A DNA stretch of 32,375 nt from JACCQS01 sp050999295 (GTDB lineage: Bacteria; Actinomycetota; Actinomycetes; Mycobacteriales; Geodermatophilaceae), in assembly GCA_050999295.1 (NCBI GenBank), contig JBPCPI010000185.1:1-32375 (forward strand), written 5' to 3'. Numbering within the stretch: the first letter of the stretch is position 1; every line of letters starts with the position of its first letter. Positions 14,211 to 21,001 of this stretch are shown here, piece by piece. Both the position numbers and the translations under genes were made by a program. Below the pieces are notes generated by a model. That model made no database searches and was not told where the DNA came from. It was given only the letters and a program-made list of their open reading frames with translations.

Positions 14211-15655
14211 CGGGAACTCCTTCCGGCCGGAACCTTGTCCCCTCGGGACTCGGCAGCGCGGGCTTCCAGGAACGCGTCGGTGTGATCTGCGCTCTCGTGG
14301 AATCGTTGCGCCACCGGTCTGATCATCAGGTTCGCAACGAAGCCCACGGCCAGGACCCCGACCATGGTGTAGAGCGCCAGCCGGTAATCGGCGGCGACGA
14401 GTTCGCCCGGCGTGCCTTGGGCATCGAGGAAGCTGTTGATGATCAGCGGCCCGGCGACTCCGGCTGCAGACCAGGCAGTCAGCAGGCGCCCGTGGATCGC
14501 GCCTACCTGATAGGTACCGAAAAGGTCGCGCAGGTAGGCCGGGACCGTCGCGAACCCGCCGCCGTAGAAGGAGAGGATGATCGCGGCCAGCAGGACGAAC
14601 AGGACCGTGGCCACGTTGCCGAACGTGGCGAGCAAGAAGTACAGGACGATCCCGACGCCGAGGTAGATCGCGTACATCGGCTTGCGGCCGATGAAGTCCG
14701 ACGTGCTGGACCAGACGAAGCGCCCGGCCATGTTGAAGATCGACAGCAGGCCGACGAAGCCGGCACCAGCCGCTGCGGCGACCGCCGAAACACCGTCGCC
14801 GTCGCGGAAGAAGTCCTGGATCATCGGGCTGGCCTGCTCCAGGATGCCGATCCCGGCCGTGACGTTGCAGAACAGCACGGTCCACAGGAACCAGAACTGG
14901 GGGGTCTTGACCGCGTTGTCGGCCGAGACATTGGCCGAGGTGATCATCGGCTTGGCGGTGAGCTTGGCCGAGTCGAAACCCGGAGGCTTCCAGCCCGGTG
15001 CCGGGACCCTGACGTTGAACACGCCGAGCATCATCACCAGGAAGTAGATGACGGCCAGGGTCAGGAACAGCTTCATCACCGCATCGCCGGAGGCGACCGT
15101 GGTTGCGTCGGCGGGGTCGAAGCCGCTGTCGTAGAAGGCCAGCAACTGACTCGACAACGGGGAGGCGATCAGCGCACCGCCGCCGAAACCCATGATCGCC
15201 ATGCCGGTGGCCAGCCCGGGCCGGTCCGGGAACCACTTGATCAGGGTGGATACCGGCGAGATGTAACCAATGCCCAGACCGATCCCGCCGATGAAGCCGT
15301 ACCCGAGGTAGACCAGCCACAACTGGCTTGTGCCGATCCCGAGCGCTCCGATCAGGAACCCGGACGCCCAGAAGCAGGCCGCAGCGAACATCGCCTTGCG
15401 CGGGCCGACCCGATCGACCCAGGTCCCGGCGATCGCGGCCGACACCCCGAGCATCACGATGGCGATCGAGAAGATGATGCCGATCGCGGTCAGCGAGGTA
15501 TCGAAGTGCGCGACCAGGGCCGTCTTGTAGACGCTGGTTGCGTACGCCTGCCCGATGCACAGATGTACGGCAAGGGCGGCCGGCGGGATGAGCCAGCGGC
15601 TGAAGCCGGGACCGGCCACGGTGTGCTCACGGTCGAGAAAGGCCAGGACAGCCAC
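14207..15655 (-). CDS. OFA-family MFS transporter (oxalate/formate antiporter-like)
   Basis: This 482-residue, 12-helix major facilitator carries small carboxylates or related anions across the cytoplasmic membrane. Family signs are the N-terminal FSRWLIPPAALAVHLCIGQAY, GTWVDRVGPRKAMFAAACFWA (the loop 2/3 motif), GYGFIGGIGLGIGYISPVST, IKWFPDRPGLATGMAIMGFGGGA and, in the second half, MAGRFVWSSTSDFIGRK. The GTG at 15655 is preferred because GGAGG lies 4 nt upstream; the frame is open a further 34 codons but without features. It is divergent from mscR (140 bp). The exact substrate is unknown; the neighbouring formaldehyde-detoxification genes make formate an attractive but unproven candidate. 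Confidence 0.88.
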   Translation of the reverse strand: MAVLAFLDREHTVAGPGFSRWLIPPAALAVHLCIGQAYATSVYKTALVAHFDTSLTAIGIIFSIAIVMLGVSAAIAGTWVDRVGPRKAMFAAACFWASGFLIGALGIGTSQLWLVYLGYGFIGGIGLGIGYISPVSTLIKWFPDRPGLATGMAIMGFGGGALIASPLSSQLLAFYDSGFDPADATTVASGDAVMKLFLTLAVIYFLVMMLGVFNVRVPAPGWKPPGFDSAKLTAKPMITSANVSADNAVKTPQFWFLWTVLFCNVTAGIGILEQASPMIQDFFRDGDGVSAVAAAAGAGFVGLLSIFNMAGRFVWSSTSDFIGRKPMYAIYLGVGIVLYFLLATFGNVATVLFVLLAAIILSFYGGGFATVPAYLRDLFGTYQVGAIHGRLLTAWSAAGVAGPLIINSFLDAQGTPGELVAADYRLALYTMVGVLAVGFVANLMIRPVAQRFHESADHTDAFLEARAAESRGDKVPAGRSSR

Positions 15656-15782
15656 GAGACCTCCAGTGAACGGTTCGTCGGGCAACGGACCCGAGAAGTA
15701 TGCAAAGTGGTTGCTCGTGCGCGGGGGCTTCGCCTGTGTACTGCGTCGAGCGGCCACCGACGAGCGGTCAGTGGTCTGGTCA

Positions 15783-15798
15783 TAGGGTCTCGGGCATG
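15783..15798 (+). promoter_or_regulatory. Putative -10 box for leaderless mscR
   Basis: TAGGGT (15783-15788) is followed after 7 nt by the ATG at 15796, without a ribosome site. Confidence 0.5.
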
Positions 15799-16881
15799 GT
15801 TCATGAGGTACGCGGTGTCATCGCCCGCGCGAACGGCGAGCCCGTCACAGTGGAGACCATCCTCGTCCCGGATCCGGGTCCGGGCGAGGCGCTGGTGGAC
15901 ATCCAGGCATGCGGTGTCTGTCATACCGATCTGCACTACCGCGAGGGCGGAATCAGCGACGAGTTCCCGTTCCTGCTCGGGCACGAAGCCGCCGGCACCG
16001 TCGCCGCCGTCGGTGAGGGCGTCACCAACGTCGTGCCGGGGGACTACGTCATCCTCAACTGGCGAGCCGTCTGTGGGCAGTGCCGGGCCTGCCTGCGCGG
16101 TCGGCCCTGGTACTGCTTCGACACGCACAACGCTACGCAGAAGGTCACGTTGGAGGACGGCACGGAGCTGTCGCAGGCCCTGGGTATCGGCGCCTTCGCC
16201 GAGAAGGCTCTCGTCCATAGTGGACAGTGCACGAAGGTCGACCCGGCCGCGACCGCCACGGCGGCGGGTCTCCTCGGCTGCGGGGTGATGGCAGGGCTCG
16301 GTGCCGCGATCAACACCGGGAACGTCAGTCGCGGCGACACGGTGGCGGTCTTCGGCTGCGGTGGGGTCGGGGATGCCGCGATCGCCGGATCACGGCTGGC
16401 CGGCGCGCGCACGATCATTGCGGTGGACATCGATGACCAGAAGCTCGAGTGGGCCACCAACATGGGGGCCACGCACACGATCAACTCCACGAAGACCGAT
16501 GTTGTGAAGGAGATCCGGAGACTGACCGGCGGATTCGGGGTGGATGTCGCCATCGACGCGGTCGGTCATCCAGACGTCTACAAGCAGGCATTCAAGGCCC
16601 GAGATCTGGCCGGCACCGTCGTCCTGGTCGGCGTACCCAGTCCGGACGCGAAAGTCGAATTGCCGCTCTTGGAGATCTTCGGCCGCGGTGGCTCGCTCAA
16701 GTCCAGTTGGTACGGAGACTGCCTGCCAAGCCGGGACTTCCCGATGTTGGTCGACCTCTACCTGCAGGGGCGCTTGGACCTGGATGCGTTCGTCTCGGAG
16801 ACGATCGGCCTGGACGACGTCGAGACCGCCTTCGACAAGATGCAGCAGGGCGGGGTCTTGCGCTCCGTCGTGGTGTTCTGA
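15796..16881 (+). CDS. mscR: S-(hydroxymethyl)mycothiol dehydrogenase / nitrosomycothiol reductase
   Basis: This is a zinc-dependent medium-chain alcohol dehydrogenase of 361 residues, in the class III-like group that uses mycothiol. It oxidises the formaldehyde-mycothiol adduct and can reduce S-nitrosomycothiol with NADH. The catalytic zinc site includes CGVCHTD (Cys42) and GHEAAG (His63, Glu64). The structural zinc site is Cys93, Cys96, Cys99 and Cys107 (CGQCRACLRGRPWYC). The Rossmann motif is VFGCGGVGDAAI. The start is ATG 15796, just after a TAGGGT box. Only 14 bp separate it from the MBL-fold hydrolase, a pairing also known in mycobacteria, so the two probably act in sequence in formaldehyde or NO detoxification. 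Confidence 0.93.
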   Translation: MVHEVRGVIARANGEPVTVETILVPDPGPGEALVDIQACGVCHTDLHYREGGISDEFPFLLGHEAAGTVAAVGEGVTNVVPGDYVILNWRAVCGQCRACLRGRPWYCFDTHNATQKVTLEDGTELSQALGIGAFAEKALVHSGQCTKVDPAATATAAGLLGCGVMAGLGAAINTGNVSRGDTVAVFGCGGVGDAAIAGSRLAGARTIIAVDIDDQKLEWATNMGATHTINSTKTDVVKEIRRLTGGFGVDVAIDAVGHPDVYKQAFKARDLAGTVVLVGVPSPDAKVELPLLEIFGRGGSLKSSWYGDCLPSRDFPMLVDLYLQGRLDLDAFVSETIGLDDVETAFDKMQQGGVLRSVVVF

Positions 16882-16895
16882 GCGGCGCGCCGATC

Positions 16896-17504
16896 ATGAG
16901 CGTGCGGATCGAGCGGGTCGTCACGTCCGGGATCTTCAGCCTCGACGGTGAGGACTTCGACGTCGAGAACAACGTGTGGCTGGTCGGCGACGAGTTCGAC
17001 GTGTTGGTCATCGACGCCGCGCACAACGCCAAGCCCATTGTGAAGGCGATCGGCGGCCGTGACGTATTGGCGATCGTGCTGACCCACGGCCATAACGACC
17101 ACCTCAACGCCGCAGGTGACCTGTGGGATTCCGCCCGGGCACTGATCTACCTGCATCCCGCTGATCGGATGCTGTGGGATGTCGTCTATCCCGACGTACA
17201 GCCGGACCGCGACCTCGCCGACGGCGACACGTTCACCGTGGCCGGGACGACGCTGCGGGTCATCGCGACGCCGGGACACTCACCCGGCTCGGTGTGCCTC
17301 TACGCCGAGGCGCTGGGCACCGTTTTCACCGGCGACACGCTGTTCCACGGCGGCCCCGGCGCGACCGGTCGCTCGTACTCCGATCACCCCACGATCATCT
17401 CCTCGATCACCGAGAAACTACTCGCTCTGCCTGCGGACACGATCGTCAAGCCCGGCCACGGCGAGGACACCACAATCGCCGCGGAGTCCGTGAACATCTC
17501 CTGA
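16896..17504 (+). CDS. MBL-fold hydrolase, mscR partner
   Basis: This is a metallo-beta-lactamase-fold protein of 202 residues. Zinc motifs are LTHGHNDHLNAAG (HxHxDH), TPGHSPGSVC, FTGDTLFHGGPGATGRS and the final KPGHGEDTTI. It follows mscR by 14 bp and probably hydrolyses a mycothiol thioester such as S-formylmycothiol; this is inferred from the neighbour and fold, not shown by the sequence. The C-terminus ends abruptly after the last zinc His (AAESVNIS), and a PIN-domain fragment begins at the stop codon. The last residues may therefore have been replaced by a recombination junction near 17495-17505. Confidence 0.87.
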   Translation: MSVRIERVVTSGIFSLDGEDFDVENNVWLVGDEFDVLVIDAAHNAKPIVKAIGGRDVLAIVLTHGHNDHLNAAGDLWDSARALIYLHPADRMLWDVVYPDVQPDRDLADGDTFTVAGTTLRVIATPGHSPGSVCLYAEALGTVFTGDTLFHGGPGATGRSYSDHPTIISSITEKLLALPADTIVKPGHGEDTTIAAESVNIS

Positions 17505-17505
17505 G

Positions 17506-17664
17506 TTCGGGCAACTCGCGGACGCGCTGCGGGCAGCGGACGCGGTGCATCTGGCCACGGCTGTCACCGCCAACGCGGACAGGTTCATCACCAACAACGC
17601 AAAGGCCTTTCCGGTCTCGATCAGCGAGATCGACGTTACGTACCCGGACATGCTGGAGCCGTAG
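17506..17664 (+). pseudogene. PIN-domain toxin (VapC-like) C-terminal remnant
   Basis: One frame reads LRAADAVHLATAVTANADRF, then ITNNAKAF and SISEIDVTYPDMLEP, and ends at TAG 17662-17664. This is the C-terminal third of a PIN-domain ribonuclease, with the conserved AADAVHLATA helix and the DRFITN strand. No upstream PIN sequence or start codon exists in this frame; it runs straight into the MBL gene. It is therefore a decayed fragment, not a working toxin. It is distinct from the intact VapC at 18767-19141. Confidence 0.75.
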
Positions 17665-17771
17665 GCGTCCGACCGGGGTGGGTTGTTGGCAAGGTTTGTC
17701 GCTGGGGGGCCACGGGTACTTGATCGGCACGCGTCAGCTCGGCGCGTACCCAGCTCGACGAGTCATCTGCC

Positions 17772-17785
17772 GGAGGCACATCATC
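17772..17785 (+). promoter_or_regulatory. Shine-Dalgarno followed by ATC at the expected start
   Basis: GGAGG (17772-17776) lies 6 nt before ATC (17783-17785), exactly where an ATG or GTG would be expected for the LLM oxidoreductase. In-frame alternatives are TTG 17720 and GTG 17678, neither with a good ribosome site. Confidence 0.5.
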
Positions 17786-18757
17786 AAGATCGGTTACTTC
17801 CTGTCCTGCGAGGAGTACGGACCCGCTGATCTCCTCGACCAAGCTCGCTGGGCGCAGGAGGCAGGCTTCGAGTCGCTGTGGATCTCCGACCACTTCCACC
17901 CTTGGAACGACGAGCAGGGCGAGAGCCCCTTCGTGTGGTCGATGATCGGTGCCGTGAGCCAGGTGTGTTCACTCCCCATCAGCACCGCGGTCACCTGCCC
18001 GACGATTCGCACGCATCCCGCGATCGTGGCGCATGCAGCGGCCACCAGCGCCGTGCTGAACGAGTCCGGATTTCTCCTCGGTGTCGGGTCGGGCGAGGCT
18101 CTGAATGAGCATGTGACCGGAGCCCGATGGCCGGACATCGCCGTACGCCTGGAGATGCTCGAGGAAGCCGTGGACGTGATGCGCGAACTGTGGCGCGGTG
18201 GGTTCGTCGACCATCACGGCAAGCACTACACGGTGGAGAACGCGCGGCTCTACACGCTGCCGGAACAGGAAATACCGGTGTACGTCAGTGCATTCGGCCC
18301 GAAGGCCGCGGCTCTGGCAGGACGGATCGGGGACGGGTTCATCACCACCTCGCCAGACGAGGAGATGATCGCCACCTTTCGGGACGCCGGGGGCGGCAAC
18401 AAGCCGGTTCAGGCCGGCTACAAGGTTTGCTGGGGTAACGACGACGAGGCATGCATCGAGGTCGCGCACCGCACCTGGGCCAACAGCGGACTGCCTGGCG
18501 AGCTGTCCCAGGTTCTGCCGAGTCCGCGGCACTTCGAGCAGGCAAGCACGCTGGTCACCAAGGAATCGACCCGGGACTCGATCGCGTACGGCGACGACCT
18601 CGATCGGCACGTCGATGCGTTTCGACCGTTCGCCGAGGCCGGCATCGACGTGGTCCACATCTCGCAGATGGGTGGTGGCGAGCCGCAGACGAGCGCCAAG
18701 GGCTTCTTCGAGTTCTACGGCGACAAGGTACTACCCCGCCTGCGAGAACTGGCCTAG
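17783..18757 (+). CDS. F420-type LLM-class oxidoreductase (TIGR03557-like)
   Basis: This is a luciferase-like TIM-barrel flavin/F420 oxidoreductase of about 324 residues. It starts IKIGYFLSCEEYGPADLLDQ; further motifs are GFESLWISDHFHPWNDEQGE, VTCPTIRTHPAIVAHAAATS, LLGVGSGEALNEH, EEAVDVMRELWRGGFVDHHG, VSAFGPKAAALAGRIGDGF and IDVVHISQMG. This set matches the actinobacterial G6PD-like F420 subgroup; the substrate is unknown. The annotated start is provisional: no ATG, GTG or TTG lies at the conserved N-terminus, where an ATC follows a strong GGAGG. Either ATC is used, an upstream GTG/TTG gives an unusual N-tail, or the start codon has mutated. It follows the PIN remnant and is convergent with vapC. 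Confidence 0.85.
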   Translation: MKIGYFLSCEEYGPADLLDQARWAQEAGFESLWISDHFHPWNDEQGESPFVWSMIGAVSQVCSLPISTAVTCPTIRTHPAIVAHAAATSAVLNESGFLLGVGSGEALNEHVTGARWPDIAVRLEMLEEAVDVMRELWRGGFVDHHGKHYTVENARLYTLPEQEIPVYVSAFGPKAAALAGRIGDGFITTSPDEEMIATFRDAGGGNKPVQAGYKVCWGNDDEACIEVAHRTWANSGLPGELSQVLPSPRHFEQASTLVTKESTRDSIAYGDDLDRHVDAFRPFAEAGIDVVHISQMGGGEPQTSAKGFFEFYGDKVLPRLRELA

Positions 18758-18766
18758 ACCGCGAAG

Positions 18767-19141
18767 TCAACAGGACAGGACCGAGACCTCGTACGCGTTG
18801 AACTGCTTGTCCCGGGTCACAATCGTCAGATTCTCGACCTGAGCCTGCGCGATGAGCATGCGGTCGAACGGATCCCGGTGGTGACCGGGTAGGTCGCCGG
18901 CCCGCTCGGCGTGTTCGGAGGAGATCGCCAGGGGCTCGAAGCCACCTTGACCAACCGCGCTCGCGAGCGAGCCGTCGAAGCGAAGCTTCCCGAGCGCGCG
19001 CTTGATTCCGATCTCCCACACGCTCACCGCACTCACGGCCACAAGGACACCCGGATCTGCGATGCGCTCCATGGCGTCCGGCTGCATCGGGCCGCCGTCC
19101 AACCACCACAGAAAGGCGTGCGTGTCTAGAAGAAGGCTCAT
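18767..19141 (-). CDS. PIN-domain toxin of a type II toxin-antitoxin system
   Basis: This is a VapC-like PIN ribonuclease of 124 residues. Acidic-site motifs are LLLDTHAFLWWLDG (Asp6), AVSAVSVWEIGIKRALGKL (Glu) and HHRDPFDRMLIAQAQ, ending with TRDKQFNAY. This arrangement is the type usually paired with Phd/YefM antitoxins. Its ATG overlaps the antitoxin stop by 4 nt (19138-19141), so it is translationally coupled. It is complete and probably functional. It is convergent with the LLM gene, with a 9-bp gap. Confidence 0.93.
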   Translation of the reverse strand: MSLLLDTHAFLWWLDGGPMQPDAMERIADPGVLVAVSAVSVWEIGIKRALGKLRFDGSLASAVGQGGFEPLAISSEHAERAGDLPGHHRDPFDRMLIAQAQVENLTIVTRDKQFNAYEVSVLSC

Positions 19142-19368
19142 CTGCGGCCCTCGAACGCGTCCAGCAGAGACTCAGGCGTTTCGTCGAAGTCCTCGGCCAC
19201 CCACAGCCGCCCTCGCAGCTGTCCGGGCTGGCGAGGGACCGACTGCTCGGCGTACGCGATGAGCCGGGCCCGCGGCTTGCCGGCCTTGGCGATGATGATC
19301 TCTTCGCCGGCCGCCGCTCGCTCTACCAGGCGCGAGAGATGTGTCTTGGCTTCATGGATATTGATCAC
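19138..19368 (-). CDS. Phd/YefM-family antitoxin
   Basis: This is a 76-residue antitoxin. The N-terminal DNA-binding half is INIHEAKTHLSRLVERAAAG followed by EEIIIAKAGKPRARLIAY, the Phd/YefM fold. The C-terminal half (acidic, DFDETPESLLDAFEG) would bind and block the PIN toxin. It starts at GTG 19368, directly after a TAGACT box and inside an inverted repeat (19369-19384), so autoregulation is likely. Upstream it is divergent from purF. Confidence 0.92.
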   Translation of the reverse strand: MINIHEAKTHLSRLVERAAAGEEIIIAKAGKPRARLIAYAEQSVPRQPGQLRGRLWVAEDFDETPESLLDAFEGRR

Positions 19369-19384
19369 GGACTAAGTCTAGTCC
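19369..19384 (-). promoter_or_regulatory. Antitoxin promoter and putative autoregulatory operator
   Basis: The inverted repeat GGACTA/TAGTCC has a 4-nt spacer. On the minus strand the box TAGACT (19380-19375) overlaps the repeat and is 6 nt from the GTG start at 19368. A repressor bound here would block a leaderless antitoxin-toxin transcript. Confidence 0.55.
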
Positions 19385-19458
19385 AGTCAGACAAGCTGGT
19401 CGCTCTTTCGGACGGAGGTCACCCGCATGGCGGACCGCGTTATGCCGGGGTGCGTCCG

Positions 19459-19474
19459 TACACTCAGCGTTGTG
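19459..19474 (+). promoter_or_regulatory. Putative -10 box for leaderless purF
   Basis: TACACT (19459-19464) lies 7 nt before GTG 19472. A competing in-frame ATG at 19427 has GGAGG about 8 nt upstream, but the conserved PurF N-terminus begins at 19472. Confidence 0.5.
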
Positions 19475-21001
19475 GCTCGGGGCGACGGACGACTGACCCA
19501 CGATCTCGATCCCGCCAGCCCCGCCCCGCAGGACGCCTGCGGCGTGTTCGGGGTGTGGGCGCCCGGCGAGGAAGTCGCCAAGCTGACCTACTTCGGGCTC
19601 TACGCACTGCAGCACCGCGGCCAGGAAGCGGCGGGGATCGCGGTCAGCGACGGCTTCTCGGTAGTGGTCTACAAGGACCTCGGACTGGTCGCCCAGGTCT
19701 TCGACGAACCGACGCTGGCCAGTCTGCGCGGACACATCGCCGTGGGCCACACGCGGTACTCCACGACCGGCGCATCGACCTGGGAGAACGCCCAGCCCAC
19801 CTTCCGCACGAGCGCAGCCGGATCCGGTATCGCCTTGTGCCACAACGGTAATCTGGTCAACACCGTGGAGCTGGCTGCCCATGCTGCCGATGCTGGGATA
19901 CCTGGCGCCTTCCCCACCTCCACCGACACCGACATCATCACCGCGTTGTTGGCCGCGCGTCCTGACGTCACCATCGAACAGGCAGCGATGGAGATCCTGC
20001 CGACCCTGCGTGGCGCGTTCAGCCTTGTCTTCATGGACGAGACCGCCCTCTACGCCGCTCGGGATCCGCAAGGTGTCCGGCCGCTGGTACTCGGGCGGCT
20101 CGAGCGGGGCTGGGTCGTGGCCAGCGAGACCGCGGCACTGGACATCGTCGGCGCCTCCTATGTCCGCGAGGTGGAGCCGGGTGAGCTGATCACGATCGAC
20201 TCCGAGGGGTTGCGATCCGAGCACTTCGCGATAGCCAAGCCCAAGGGCTGCGTGTTCGAGTTCGTCTATCTCGCCCGCCCCGACACCACGATCAGCGGCC
20301 GTACGGTGCACGCCACCCGGCTCGAGGTCGGACGGCGGCTGGCCAAGGAATGGCCCGTTGACGCGGACCTCGTCATCCCGGTCCCGGAGTCGGGTACGCC
20401 GGCCGCGGTCGGGTACGCCGAGGCTTCCGGGATCCCGTATGGCATGGGGCTGGTCAAGAACTCCTATGTGGGACGCACCTTCATCCAGCCGAGCCAGACC
20501 ATCCGTCAACTCGGAATCCGGCTGAAGCTCAACCCATTACGGGAAGTCATTCGAGGCAAGCGGCTGATCGTCGTGGACGATTCCATCGTGCGGGGCAACA
20601 CCCAGCGGGCGCTGGTCCGAATGCTGCGCGAGGCCGGAGCGATCGAGGTGCATGTACGGATCGCCTCGCCACCGGTGAAATGGCCCTGCTTCTACGGCAT
20701 CGACTTCGCAAGCAAGGCCGAACTCGTCGCCAACGGCTTGGAGGTCGACGGCATCCGAGCCTCGATCAATGCCGACTCCTTGGGCTACATCTCGCTGGTG
20801 GGCTTGGTCGCGGCCAGCGAGCAGCCAGCCAATCGCCTGTGTACGGCCTGCTTCACCGGTAACTACCCCATCGAGCTACCCACCGCGGGGGTTGCCGGCA
20901 AGCACATGCTCGAGGCCGCGGAGCGTGGGCTCACGCCGCTGCCCGACCCGGAGTTCCTCCAGGGCGGAGTCGGTGCACAGGACGCCCTGACCCGACCGTG
21001 A
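19472..21001 (+). CDS. purF: Amidophosphoribosyltransferase
   Basis: PurF converts PRPP and glutamine to phosphoribosylamine, the committed step of purine synthesis. This 509-residue protein starts VARGDGRLTHDLD, matching actinobacterial PurF N-termini, which sets the start at GTG 19472. A short propeptide is cleaved before the catalytic Cys23 (DACGVFGVW). Other motifs are ALQHRGQEAAGIA, GHTRYSTTG, the PRPP loop LIVVDDSIVRGNTQ, and cysteines in KGCVFEFVY, KWPCFYGIDFAS and RLCTACFTGNYP consistent with the structural [4Fe-4S] cluster seen in this PurF class. The stop overlaps the purM GTG (GTGA, 20998-21001), so the two are co-translated. Confidence 0.97.
   Translation: MARGDGRLTHDLDPASPAPQDACGVFGVWAPGEEVAKLTYFGLYALQHRGQEAAGIAVSDGFSVVVYKDLGLVAQVFDEPTLASLRGHIAVGHTRYSTTGASTWENAQPTFRTSAAGSGIALCHNGNLVNTVELAAHAADAGIPGAFPTSTDTDIITALLAARPDVTIEQAAMEILPTLRGAFSLVFMDETALYAARDPQGVRPLVLGRLERGWVVASETAALDIVGASYVREVEPGELITIDSEGLRSEHFAIAKPKGCVFEFVYLARPDTTISGRTVHATRLEVGRRLAKEWPVDADLVIPVPESGTPAAVGYAEASGIPYGMGLVKNSYVGRTFIQPSQTIRQLGIRLKLNPLREVIRGKRLIVVDDSIVRGNTQRALVRMLREAGAIEVHVRIASPPVKWPCFYGIDFASKAELVANGLEVDGIRASINADSLGYISLVGLVAASEQPANRLCTACFTGNYPIELPTAGVAGKHMLEAAERGLTPLPDPEFLQGGVGAQDALTRP

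Noticed and set aside
14282..16288. 668-codon plus-strand frame opposite the MFS gene
   Set aside because: Antisense shadow: His/Asp/Arg-rich composition without domains, opposite a clear 12-helix transporter.
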